A stretch of 44,516 bases of DNA from Atribacterota bacterium (lineage in GTDB: Bacteria > Atribacterota > Phoenicimicrobiia > Phoenicimicrobiales > Stramentimicrobiaceae). Location of the stretch: positions 1 to 44,516 of the forward strand of contig JAQUNC010000016.1 of NCBI GenBank assembly GCA_028717805.1. The letters run 5' to 3'. A program made the translations under genes and the position numbers. Below, one piece after another: positions 35,746-44,369 of the stretch (position 1 is the first letter of the stretch; the number at the start of each line of letters is the position of its first letter). The notes under the pieces were generated by a model, which did not search any database, was not told the DNA's origin, and was given only the letters and a program-made list of their open reading frames with translations.

Positions 35746-36429
35746 ATGATATCAGAAATTAAAAAGATACACCCCCTCATAAGAAGTCTTATACCCATTA
35801 TAAAAACTATTGCTGAAACATTTGGTAAGAATTGTGAAGTTGTGTTGCACGATTTTAGCGGACCCCAGAATTCAATTATTGCTATTGAAAATGGTTATGT
35901 TACTGGGAGAAAAATAGGTGATCCCATAACGGATTTAGCTCTGTCATCCTGGCGCCAAGGTGGGTTTGGCAATAAACGTGAAGACAAAATGATAAATTAT
36001 AAAAGTAAAACAAAAGATGGAAGAATCTTGAAATCTTCTAGTGTCTTTATTAAAGACCAAAATAATAAAATAGTTGGATGTTTATGTATAAATTATGACC
36101 TGACAGGGCATATGATGTTTGAAAAGATTATGGATGAGTTTTGCGCTATAAATGAATTAAACGGTGGAAAGGAAGAAACATTTACCAAAGATGTAGATGA
36201 AATTCTTAGTAGCATAATAGATGAAGCGATAAATGAAATACACAAACCCATCTCATTAATGCAGAAAGAAGATAATTTACGAGTAGTAGAAAAAGTTGAT
36301 GAAAAAGGTGGATTTTTAATTAAAGGAGCAGTAGATCAACTTGCTTTTAAATTAAATGTTTCTCGTTATACTGTCTATAATTACCTGGAGGAAATAAAAG
36401 CGAGAAAAAAGAATCAAGAACAAGGTTAA
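35746..36429 (+). CDS. YheO/DauR-type PAS-HTH transcriptional regulator
   Basis: 227 residues. The N-terminal YheO-type PAS domain (about 8-115) has FGKNCEVVLHDFSGPQNSII and later GCLCINYDLT. The C-terminal helix-turn-helix (about 190-222) reads AVDQLAFKLNVSRYTVYNYL. DauR, of this family, controls D-arginine use in Pseudomonas, and relatives often sit beside ridA and amino-acid genes. Here it precedes ridA by 42 bases and is the likely regulator of the whole locus. Confidence 0.9.
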   Translation: MISEIKKIHPLIRSLIPIIKTIAETFGKNCEVVLHDFSGPQNSIIAIENGYVTGRKIGDPITDLALSSWRQGGFGNKREDKMINYKSKTKDGRILKSSSVFIKDQNNKIVGCLCINYDLTGHMMFEKIMDEFCAINELNGGKEETFTKDVDEILSSIIDEAINEIHKPISLMQKEDNLRVVEKVDEKGGFLIKGAVDQLAFKLNVSRYTVYNYLEEIKARKKNQEQG

Positions 36430-36471
36430 AATACTATTTGCCTAATTTATTAAGAATAAAGAGGTTAAAAG

Positions 36472-36852
36472 ATGCAAAAAGAAATTTTAGTTAATCCAAA
36501 AAGTCCGAAAGCTATCGGTCCTTATTCTACCGCTGTTAAAATCGATCGATTTGTCTTCCTTTCTGGTCAGTTGCCTATAGATGTCAAAACAGGGGAAATA
36601 GTACCTGGTGGCATCGAAAAACAAGCTAGGAAGTCATTAGATAATTTAATGGCTGCTTTAAAACCTTATCAATTGGAAGCTAATCATGTAGTTAAAGTAA
36701 CTATATTTTTAAAAAATTTAGATCATTTTGCCAGTGTAAATCAGATTTATGGAGAATATTTTAATAGTGATTTTCCCGCTCGAAGCTGTGTTCAAGTAGT
36801 GAAATTACCTAAAGATGCTGATATTGAAATTGAAGCTATAGCCTATCAATAA
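36472..36852 (+). CDS. ridA: RidA-family enamine/imine deaminase
   Basis: 126 residues with the complete RidA pattern: SPKAIGPYSTAVK, VFLSGQLPID, ARSCVQVVKLP (Arg104, substrate carboxylate) and IEIEAIA (Glu121). RidA hydrolyses 2-aminoacrylate and related imines to keto acids plus ammonia. The lyase gene starts 46 bases later; beta-eliminating lyases release 2-aminoacrylate, so the pairing makes metabolic sense. Confidence 0.95.
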   Translation: MQKEILVNPKSPKAIGPYSTAVKIDRFVFLSGQLPIDVKTGEIVPGGIEKQARKSLDNLMAALKPYQLEANHVVKVTIFLKNLDHFASVNQIYGEYFNSDFPARSCVQVVKLPKDADIEIEAIAYQ

Positions 36853-36898
36853 ATTTTGTTAATGTATCTATTCACTAAAATAAGAAGGAGATAATTCA

Positions 36899-38287
36899 AT
36901 GAAGAAAGTTATGCCACCTTACCGAATTAAAGTTGTAGAACCTATTAAATGGAATACTCGTGAAGAAAGAGAAAAATTAATAAAACAGGCCGATTATTGC
37001 ACTGGATTTTTAAAGGCAGAAGATATTCCTATCAACCTTGAGACAGATAGTGGTACTTCAGCTATGAGTCAAGATCAGTGGGCAGGGATGATGCAAGGTG
37101 ATGAATCCTACTTTTGTGGTAAAAACTGGTATCATCTGGAAAAAGCTGTAGAAGAATTTACTGGTTATAAATATGTGTTAGCTGCACATCAGGGAAGAGC
37201 AGCGGAAAATATAGTATGCTCATGTTTAATTAGTGAGCCAGGTGGCTATACACCAGCTAATGCACATTTCGGAACGACTGAAGTACATGCCAGAAGATTA
37301 GGTATAGAGCCAATTAATCTATATCCAGAAGAAGCTCTTGATACCCAAATTAATAGACCTTTTAAAGGGAATATCGATTTGGATAAACTAGAAGACATGA
37401 TAAGGAAAAGAGGAGCTAAGAATATTCCTTTCTTAAATATGGTTTTGACAAATAATTTTACTGCTGGCCAACCTGTTTCAATAGCTAATTTAAAAGAAGC
37501 TAGTAAGATAGCACGAAAGAATGGCATTAAGGTTGTTATTGATTCAGCCAGGGTAGCCGAAAATGCCTATTTTATTAAGCAAAGAGAACCAGGATATCAA
37601 GATAAGTCAATTCGAGAGATTTGCCGAGAGATTTATACTTATGGTGATATCATGCATATGAGTTCCAAAAAAGGTGCCCTGGTTAATATGGGAGGTTTGA
37701 TTGCAACGAATGATAAAGAACTATATGAACGAATGGGCGCCATGTTAATCCAGTTTGAAGGATACATTACTTATGGAGGCTTATCCGGAAGAGACTTAGA
37801 AGCCTTAGCCATTGGATTAAATGAGGGTCTGGAATATGATTATTTACATCACCGGATTTCACAAGTAAAACTATTTGGTGATATGCTTCGAGAAAAAGGT
37901 GTACCCATTTATGAACCGGCTGGTGGACATGGAATTTATGTTGATGGGCTAAAAACATACCTACATATTCCTAAAGAAGAATTTGCTGCTCAGGCCTTAT
38001 CTATCCAGGCCTATATTGAATCCGGAGTAATGGGTATAGAAAATCCATCCAGCCTGGGGTGGAGTAGAACTGATCCTGAAACAGGCAAGTTAACATCTCC
38101 TCCCTTTGAATTAGTCCGATATGCTATACCTCGTCGTGTTTATACTGATAGCCAGCTCGAGTATGCTGCCGAAGGAATTAAAGAAGCTATGGATTTAGGG
38201 GAAAAAGTTAAGGGCTTTAGAATAAAATGGGTGCCCAAGAATGAGTTTTTAAGAATATTTCAGTATCGATTAGAACGTTTAAGCTAA
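36899..38287 (+). CDS. Tryptophanase/tyrosine phenol-lyase-like enzyme, copy 1
   Basis: 462-residue PLP enzyme of the beta-eliminating lyase family. DSGTSAMSQDQWAGMMQGDE, AHQGRAAEN, GQPVS, the PLP-Asp region DSARVAENAYF, and the Schiff-base lysine in SSKKGALVNMGG (Lys258) are conserved, as is IPRRVYT (substrate carboxylate Arg). Substrate-side positions differ: the tyrosine phenol-lyase Arg in MERG is replaced in IENPSS, and the tryptophanase C-terminal His (LRHF) reads LRIF. The active site is therefore competent for PLP chemistry but the substrate is probably neither Trp nor Tyr. AGAAGGAG precedes the ATG. Confidence 0.88.
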   Translation: MKKVMPPYRIKVVEPIKWNTREEREKLIKQADYCTGFLKAEDIPINLETDSGTSAMSQDQWAGMMQGDESYFCGKNWYHLEKAVEEFTGYKYVLAAHQGRAAENIVCSCLISEPGGYTPANAHFGTTEVHARRLGIEPINLYPEEALDTQINRPFKGNIDLDKLEDMIRKRGAKNIPFLNMVLTNNFTAGQPVSIANLKEASKIARKNGIKVVIDSARVAENAYFIKQREPGYQDKSIREICREIYTYGDIMHMSSKKGALVNMGGLIATNDKELYERMGAMLIQFEGYITYGGLSGRDLEALAIGLNEGLEYDYLHHRISQVKLFGDMLREKGVPIYEPAGGHGIYVDGLKTYLHIPKEEFAAQALSIQAYIESGVMGIENPSSLGWSRTDPETGKLTSPPFELVRYAIPRRVYTDSQLEYAAEGIKEAMDLGEKVKGFRIKWVPKNEFLRIFQYRLERLS

Positions 38288-38414
38288 AAATAAGTATCGG
38301 AAGTATCGGTTTGTCAAATTTTTTCTATCTAAAAATCTAAATAAACAAGGAGGTAATTTTTTTCTAAAGAAATTAGAAATGATTATTTTAAAATAAAAAA
38401 GGAGGAAAAATATA

Positions 38415-39416
38415 ATGAGTGGAAAATTTATTAAAACAGCTTCTGTGATTTTAATTCTAGTATTACTTTTGTCTCTTTCAAGTTTTGCTAAGCAACAAAA
38501 ATGGAGAATCGGTACTCTTATTGCCGATTTTGTACCTGCTGGTGCAGGAATGGTTGAATTTGCAAAGTTGGTTGAGGAAAGAACAGATGGACAAATTACG
38601 ATGGATTGCTATCCTGTTCAGCAATTAGGTTTCTGGATGGATGAATTTGATAATATTAGCAAAGGATCACAGGAGATGGGATTCATACCGCCCAGTCCCA
38701 GATATGAGCAATTTTCAGCAATCTATATGGATTTTGTAGTAACGAATTGGGATGATTTTGAAGAATATTATGGTCGGGATGGATTCTTATTTAAATATGT
38801 TGCAGAAGGATGCGAGCAATTAGGAATAAAATTACTTGGTTTTATGAATGTGGGATTTGAAGGCTATTCAGGGATGAAAGGACCCGTAGTCTATCCAGAA
38901 GATATTACTAAACTTAAGATCAAAACCCGTGTTGGTTATCCTACCAGTGTTGTGTATTATGAAAGTCTGGGACCAGTTGTTTCTGTTGATATGGGTGAAG
39001 TATTTACTGGCTTACAACTTGGTACTATTGATTGTCAGGCAAACCAAGCTGTAGAAACAGTTTATACCCAGTTTCATGATGTAACAAAATATTTTACCGA
39101 TACTAATTCCATGCCAGCTTTTATCTCAATCCTAATCAATAAGCGGTTGTTCGATAGTCTTCCACTAGAAACGCAAGAAGTTATTGAGAAAACTGCAGAT
39201 GAGATTGTAGAAAAGGTGAATAGAGAATCCAAGGAAAAAGAAGAAGAATATTACCAAAAATTTGAAGAAGAGGGTGTTGTTGTCACCAGATTAACTGCTG
39301 AACAAAGAGAATCATGGATTGAATTGGCTAAAAAACCAGGTGGTATGTGGGATAAAGCAAGAGAGACCCTTGGTGATGAGTCTATAGATTTTCTGTTAGA
39401 TAATTTGGGGAAATAA
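38415..39416 (+). CDS. TRAP transporter solute-binding protein (DctP-type)
   Basis: 333 residues. Signal peptide MSGKFIKTASVILILVLLLS ends near SFAK-QQ, with no lipobox, so periplasmic. The TRAP core is present: KIKTRVGYP with the carboxylate-binding Arg, then ESLGPVVSVDMGEVFTGLQL and GTIDCQ. The ligand is an organic or amino acid with a carboxylate. AAGGAGG lies upstream. It is followed by the Q and M membrane subunits. Confidence 0.93.
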   Translation: MSGKFIKTASVILILVLLLSLSSFAKQQKWRIGTLIADFVPAGAGMVEFAKLVEERTDGQITMDCYPVQQLGFWMDEFDNISKGSQEMGFIPPSPRYEQFSAIYMDFVVTNWDDFEEYYGRDGFLFKYVAEGCEQLGIKLLGFMNVGFEGYSGMKGPVVYPEDITKLKIKTRVGYPTSVVYYESLGPVVSVDMGEVFTGLQLGTIDCQANQAVETVYTQFHDVTKYFTDTNSMPAFISILINKRLFDSLPLETQEVIEKTADEIVEKVNRESKEKEEEYYQKFEEEGVVVTRLTAEQRESWIELAKKPGGMWDKARETLGDESIDFLLDNLGK

Positions 39417-39449
39417 AGATAATTAATAAAAACCTGTGTGGAGGTTAGA

Positions 39450-39992
39450 ATGATCAGCAATAATTCAAATAAACAATCTAAACAATCTACAGTCCAAATC
39501 TTTTTAAAGTCAATTCAAATCATAGAAGATTATGGGTCACTCATAGCATTTATGATTATGATTATCTTGGTTAATCTGGCAATTTTCTTACGAATAACCA
39601 TTAATTTTGAAAGTTCATCATGGGAAGAAATTGCTCGATTTTCTTCAATTTGGATGTATATGCTGGCAATAGCTGTTGCATCCCAAGAGGATTCACACCT
39701 CCGCGCAGGCTTTTTAGAAAAGTATATTCACTCTGAAAAGAAGAAGTATTTATTGGAAATTATTTTTAAGGTTATTATGATAATTTGCATTTTAATTTTC
39801 ACTTGGTGGTCTATAGAGCAAATTAAATGGGTTTTTGAAACAAAACAGAAATCTCTAGTATTGCTAATTGATATGTGGTTAGTATACCTTGCCTTTGTAG
39901 TAGGTGGTTTCTTTGCCTTGATTCACACAATTTATTCTCTATATTATTATTCTCAAAAATATCTACAGTCACTAAAAGAGGTTATGAGATGA
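39450..39992 (+). CDS. TRAP transporter small permease (DctQ-type)
   Basis: 180 residues with four membrane helices (IAFMIMIILVNLAIFLRI; WMYMLAIAVASQEDSHLRAG with the conserved E-D/H segment; IMIICILIFTWWSIEQI; LVYLAFVVGGFFALIHTI). The ATG after TGTGGAGGTTAGA is chosen; a GTG at 39438 would overlap that ribosome site. It overlaps the M subunit by ATGA. Confidence 0.9.
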   Translation: MISNNSNKQSKQSTVQIFLKSIQIIEDYGSLIAFMIMIILVNLAIFLRITINFESSSWEEIARFSSIWMYMLAIAVASQEDSHLRAGFLEKYIHSEKKKYLLEIIFKVIMIICILIFTWWSIEQIKWVFETKQKSLVLLIDMWLVYLAFVVGGFFALIHTIYSLYYYSQKYLQSLKEVMR

Positions 39993-41287
39993 ATAGTTTA
40001 TTAATTATGGGACTTTTCATATTACTATTGATACTTCTTATCTTTATTGGTTTACCGCTGTTTGCTTGTTTTGCGATTACCTGTTTTGGGATGATTTATG
40101 CATTTGGTTTGAGAACAGATTTTACCATACCTGCTATCTTTGTGAATTTAAATTCCTTTACTCTTATGGCTATTCCATTCTTTGTTATTTCAGGCGGTCT
40201 CATGGCTGAGAGTGGAATGTCAAAAATGATCGTAAATTTCATAAATTCCATGATCGGGAAAATAAAAGGCGGACTTGGTTTTGTTCTTATTGTATCATGT
40301 GGTTTTTTCGGAGCAATAACAGGCTCTTCAGGGGCAGCAATTAGTGCAATTGGAACAGCAATCTTACCAGAAATGGATCAATATGGTTATCCTAGAAATT
40401 ATTCAACTGCCTTGCTTGCCTGTTCAGGTTTATTGGGACAATTAATTCCGCCTAGTATTCCTCTAATTTTATTTGGAATGATTACCGGAACCTCCGTTGC
40501 TGCATGTTGGCTAAGCACGGTAATTCCAGGAATTATGCTCATCATTATCTATGGCATTATCAATTATGTGCAATGTAAAAATAATTTTCAGATAAAGGAT
40601 GTTGAGGGTTTCTCATTTGGTAAACTAATGATCTCTGTAAAGAAAGGAGGATTTTCTTTATTATTCCCCGCTATTGTTTTAGGAGGAATATATAGCGGAT
40701 TATTTACACCAACTGAAGGAGGGGCAGTGGGAGTTGCTTATGCAATATTAGTAGGATTTTTTATTTATCGATCATTAAATAGAAAAAGATTTTTTTCTAT
40801 TATCAAAGACACCGTCAGCATTACAGGCTGTATTTATTTTATCATTATGTTTATTCTAATTATTAGTCGTATTTTTACTTTGGAGAGATTGCCTATGATG
40901 CTGGCTGAAGCTATCATGAATGTTTCTTCCAATCGAATTACTATTTTGTTACTTATCAATGTTATGTTATTAGTTATTGGAATGCTGATGGATGATATCA
41001 GTTCCATGTTAATCTGTGCTCCTCTGTTATTTCCTTTGTTTCAACAATTAGGAGTCACTCCAATACAAATGGCCGCAATTTTAGCTATCAATCAAGGGAC
41101 TGGAATGCTAACCCCGCCTGTTGCAACAAATCTATTTATGGCGTCCAGAGTAGGAAAGGTTCCGGTGGCAAGTTTTATTAGATATACAATGATTTATCTG
41201 ATCTTCGGGAATATACCTGTACTTCTATTGGTAACATTTATACCTCAGCTATCAATTTGGTTGCCAAAAATTATTTTATACAGATGA
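39989..41287 (+). CDS. TRAP transporter large permease (DctM-type)
   Basis: 432 residues, about 12 hydrophobic helices. Family signatures: FFVISGGLMAESGMS, GFFGAITGSSGAAISAIG, SGLLGQLIPPSIPLILFG, FTPTEGGAVGVAYA and TGMLTPPVATNLF. It is the ion-coupled pore of the importer, driven by Na+ or H+. The start is the ATG overlapping the Q-subunit stop; upstream codons are not conserved. Confidence 0.94.
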   Translation: MNSLLIMGLFILLLILLIFIGLPLFACFAITCFGMIYAFGLRTDFTIPAIFVNLNSFTLMAIPFFVISGGLMAESGMSKMIVNFINSMIGKIKGGLGFVLIVSCGFFGAITGSSGAAISAIGTAILPEMDQYGYPRNYSTALLACSGLLGQLIPPSIPLILFGMITGTSVAACWLSTVIPGIMLIIIYGIINYVQCKNNFQIKDVEGFSFGKLMISVKKGGFSLLFPAIVLGGIYSGLFTPTEGGAVGVAYAILVGFFIYRSLNRKRFFSIIKDTVSITGCIYFIIMFILIISRIFTLERLPMMLAEAIMNVSSNRITILLLINVMLLVIGMLMDDISSMLICAPLLFPLFQQLGVTPIQMAAILAINQGTGMLTPPVATNLFMASRVGKVPVASFIRYTMIYLIFGNIPVLLLVTFIPQLSIWLPKIILYR

Positions 41288-41445
41288 TATTCTGCCATGA
41301 TAATAAATGAATAATAATTATTGTTAATAGAATTTTCTTAGTATTTAAAGTATAAATAAAATATTTTAGACTGAAGAAAGAGCTTTTTGTTCTATTAGTA
41401 TATTTGTGTATATTGCTTTTGTGTAAATAAAAAAGGCAGAAAATA

Positions 41446-42246
41446 ATGATTAAATACAGACAAATATGGGATGCCGAAAAAGGCCATCCTATTTTAAAAG
41501 AAATAGATAAAAATGAAAGCTGGAGTTTTGATTTTGGAGAAAATATAGGCATGCTCTTATTTGGGCAATGGTTTCCAGCAATACGATATGGTCATCCATG
41601 TTATGTTGGAACCTTTGATTTTCCGATACGTTTAAAGTTTATTCAAAATCCACTGCCACCTCAAGAAGCTGACTTAAATAAAATAAAAAAAGCAAAAGGA
41701 TGGAATTTGGAGGAATGGGTAAAATCTGCCCAAGAGTTAGAAAATGAAGGGGTAAAAGCCATTGTAACCGGATGTGGTATGACAGGCACCATGCAAAAAG
41801 ACTTGTCACAAGCAGTTAATATACCTGTTTTTACCTCTACTATACAATTTATTCCTCAAATCTATTATTCAATGAAAAAGGATAAAAAAATTGGAATCTT
41901 AACAGCAAGTTCGAAATTACTTACCAGATGGGATAATCTTTTATTTCAGATGTGTGAAGTAGATCCTTCTATACCAGTAATTATAGAAGGAATGACTGAG
42001 AGTGAGTATGGTAATATCTGGTGGTCACAATTAGAGAAAGATTATGATCCAGAGAAGGTGGAATTATCATTATTTAAAGTAACAGAGAAAATGCTGAACG
42101 AAAATCCGGATATTGGAGCAATTATTTATGAATGCACTGAAATGCCTTTATATACTGGACTAATTAGAGAGAAAATGGGAATCCCTATTTTTGATGCTAA
42201 TGATATGATTGAGTTTGTATATCAGCTAGTATCAAATTCAAAATAG
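41446..42246 (+). CDS. Aspartate/glutamate racemase-family protein
   Basis: 266 residues. Two family cysteines lie in IVTGCGMTGT and IIYECTEMPLY, the expected positions of the acid/base Cys pair of Asp/Glu/hydantoin racemases and maleate isomerases. IGILTASSKLLT starts the second lobe. It lies between the TRAP importer and the second lyase, so it may invert or isomerise the imported amino acid before cleavage. Racemase is the best guess; the exact reaction cannot be told from sequence. Confidence 0.82.
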   Translation: MIKYRQIWDAEKGHPILKEIDKNESWSFDFGENIGMLLFGQWFPAIRYGHPCYVGTFDFPIRLKFIQNPLPPQEADLNKIKKAKGWNLEEWVKSAQELENEGVKAIVTGCGMTGTMQKDLSQAVNIPVFTSTIQFIPQIYYSMKKDKKIGILTASSKLLTRWDNLLFQMCEVDPSIPVIIEGMTESEYGNIWWSQLEKDYDPEKVELSLFKVTEKMLNENPDIGAIIYECTEMPLYTGLIREKMGIPIFDANDMIEFVYQLVSNSK

Positions 42247-42345
42247 AATCAATAAAATATGAAATAATAGTGAGAAACTTATTTTGGGTTTCAGTTAACA
42301 TAAAGATAGAAAAAAATAATTAAAAAAATAATCAGGAGGATTAAA

Positions 42346-43701
42346 ATGAACAATGAAGGATTTATAGCAGAACCTTATAGAATAAAGTCAGTGGAACCAA
42401 TTAAATTAATTCCCAGAGAAGAACGGGAAAAAAAGATTAAAGAGGCTCATTATAATATTTTTAACTTGAAGGCAGAAGATGTTTATATCGATCTTTTAAC
42501 AGATAGTGGCACTTCAGCAATGAGTCATCGTCAGTGGGGAGCTCTTATGATGGGGGATGAATCATATGCTGGAGCAAGAAGTTGGTTTAATTTTACTAAA
42601 GCAGTTCAGGATATCATGGGATTTGAATATGTTGTCCCGACTCATCAGGGGAGACCGGCGGAAAGTTTTCTTTTTAGAACATTAATGAAGAAAGGTGATA
42701 TTATCCCATTTAATATGCCTTTCGATTCTACCGGAGCCCATGTGCTTGATAAGGGAGGAACTTTCGTTGAATGTGTAAAAGATATTGCTTATCAACCACT
42801 CGAGGAAGCTCCTTTTAAAGGTGATATAGATTTAGAAAAACTAGAAAAAGTGATTAAAAAAGAAGGAAAAGAAAGAATTCCTTTTGTTATGATCACTATA
42901 ACAAATAATACCGGAGGCGGCCAACCAGTATCAATGAAAAATATAAGAGAAGTCCGCAAGTTGACTCAAAAATATGGTATATCCTTATATATTGATGCAG
43001 CTCGCTGTGCGGAAAATGCCTACTTTATACAGCAAAGAGAGCCAGGTTATAAAGAAAAAACTGTTGCTGAGATTGTAAAAGAACAATTTAGTTATGTCGA
43101 TGGCTGCACCATGAGTGCCAAAAAAGATCCCCTTGTTAATATGGGTGGATTTATTGGTTTACATCAAAAGGATTTATATTTTAAGATACTTCCACATATT
43201 GTTTTGAATGAGGGTTTTGTTACCTATGGAGGAATGTCAGGACGAGACCTGGAAGCTCTAGCACAGGGTTTGCGCGAAATGGTTGATGATGCTTATATTG
43301 CTAATCGAGTGCGTCAGGTTCAATATCTAGGTGATCGATTATACGAAATTGGTATACCCATGGTTAGACCTATAGGCGGTCATGCTGTTTTCGTTGATGC
43401 GAAGGGATTTCTACCACATATTCCCTTGGATCGATATCCTTCTGAATCATTAGCAGTTGCACTATATATTGAAGCAGGCGTCAGAGGAATTGGCCTTGGA
43501 AAGTTAGCCTTTGGAGAAGAATCTCAAATGGAGCTACTTCGCTTGGCTATTCCACGCAGAGTATATACTGATCGACATATGGATGTTGTGGTTGAAGGAT
43601 TCAAAAAGATTATAAAACAAAAGGATAAGGTAAAAGGAATCAAAATCGTTTCTGCGCCAGAAGTTTTAAAACATTTTCTTTGCCAGCTAGATTTGACCTA
43701 A
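42346..43701 (+). CDS. Tryptophanase/tyrosine phenol-lyase-like enzyme, copy 2
   Basis: 451-residue PLP enzyme, clearly a paralogue of the enzyme at 36899 but diverged along the whole length. YIDLLTDSGTSAMS, PTHQGRPAES, GQPVSMKNIREV, DAARCAENAYF, the lysine in MSAKKDPLVNMGG (Lys260) and IPRRVYTDRHMDV are conserved and closest in feel to tyrosine phenol-lyase. The phenol-lyase substrate Arg position reads GIGLGK (Arg lost), while the C-terminal VLKHF keeps the His found in tryptophanase. The substrate is thus uncertain. A CAGGAGG site precedes the ATG; it lies 99 bases after the racemase gene. Confidence 0.88.
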   Translation: MNNEGFIAEPYRIKSVEPIKLIPREEREKKIKEAHYNIFNLKAEDVYIDLLTDSGTSAMSHRQWGALMMGDESYAGARSWFNFTKAVQDIMGFEYVVPTHQGRPAESFLFRTLMKKGDIIPFNMPFDSTGAHVLDKGGTFVECVKDIAYQPLEEAPFKGDIDLEKLEKVIKKEGKERIPFVMITITNNTGGGQPVSMKNIREVRKLTQKYGISLYIDAARCAENAYFIQQREPGYKEKTVAEIVKEQFSYVDGCTMSAKKDPLVNMGGFIGLHQKDLYFKILPHIVLNEGFVTYGGMSGRDLEALAQGLREMVDDAYIANRVRQVQYLGDRLYEIGIPMVRPIGGHAVFVDAKGFLPHIPLDRYPSESLAVALYIEAGVRGIGLGKLAFGEESQMELLRLAIPRRVYTDRHMDVVVEGFKKIIKQKDKVKGIKIVSAPEVLKHFLCQLDLT

Positions 43702-43792
43702 GATAATTTTCATAACAGATACTCTTGAAGAAATAATTTATGCAAACATCTATTGTTTGATAAAATAGACAGCAGACCATATAAAAATAGGG

Positions 43793-43831
43793 ATTCCAAG
43801 CGGTTTTGCTCCAGGTCAAGCCGCTTGGAAT
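43793..43831. terminator. Hairpin after the amino-acid locus
   Basis: ATTCCAAGCGG (43793-43803) pairs perfectly with CCGCTTGGAAT (43821-43831), 17-base loop, about 90 bases after the second lyase. The T tract after it is weak (TGATTTAATAATT), so the terminator role is likely but not certain. Confidence 0.6.
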
Positions 43832-43880
43832 TGATTTAATAATTATTAGCTGGTATTTTTTCTAAGCAATACCTCAGAAG

Positions 43881-43980
43881 CAATAGAGGTAGTTAATCGA
43901 TTTCCAGGATTTAAAAGTGCGCTTTATCATCCGATAATCCAGACAATCATTTAAACCACTTTTGCATTAAACCTCTATTG
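43881..43980. repeat. 100-bp element with terminal inverted repeats
   Basis: CAATAGAGGT (43881-43890) and ACCTCTATTG (43971-43980) are perfect 10-base inverted ends. Inside, TTAAT/ATTAA and AAAAGTG/CACTTTT also pair, so the whole unit can fold into one long hairpin. No coding frame and no obvious target-site duplication. It could be a MITE-like element or a structured RNA. Confidence 0.55.
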
Positions 43981-44369
43981 TTCTATAGATTGTATTAGGA
44001 AGCAAAGGAAGTTAATCTTTCTTCGAGGTAAAACATTTTAATGTATTTGAATATATCCTTTTGGTTTCATTTCAATTTCTTATTTTGCTCATAAAACATT
44101 TCTACTCTTAAAGCGCAGTATCACTTCTCCATCAGGACATTGCTTGGTTAATATTCTTGCCCAATAACGAAAAATATTATAGCCATTATGTCAACATAGA
44201 CAATTAATAAAGTTTATGAAGTTTTGAATTACTCAATACTTCTTAGAATTATTAAATTTAGACCATCCTCTGGGTTTATTACTATCAAGATTTATAATAG
44301 GATTAGATAGAGATAGTATTAACTCATTACAAGATAAGCAAATTCAGCAATACAGAAGTATTGAATTTA
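43981..44369. other. Decayed accessory sequence
   Basis: There is no intact gene. An 11-base inverted repeat TCAATACTTCT (44233-44243) / AGAAGTATTGA (44354-44364) encloses about 110 bases. On the minus strand 44195-44089 reads YNIFRYWARILTKQ...CPDGEVILRFKSRNVL then stop, which looks like the tail of a lost gene that I cannot identify. Confidence 0.4.
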
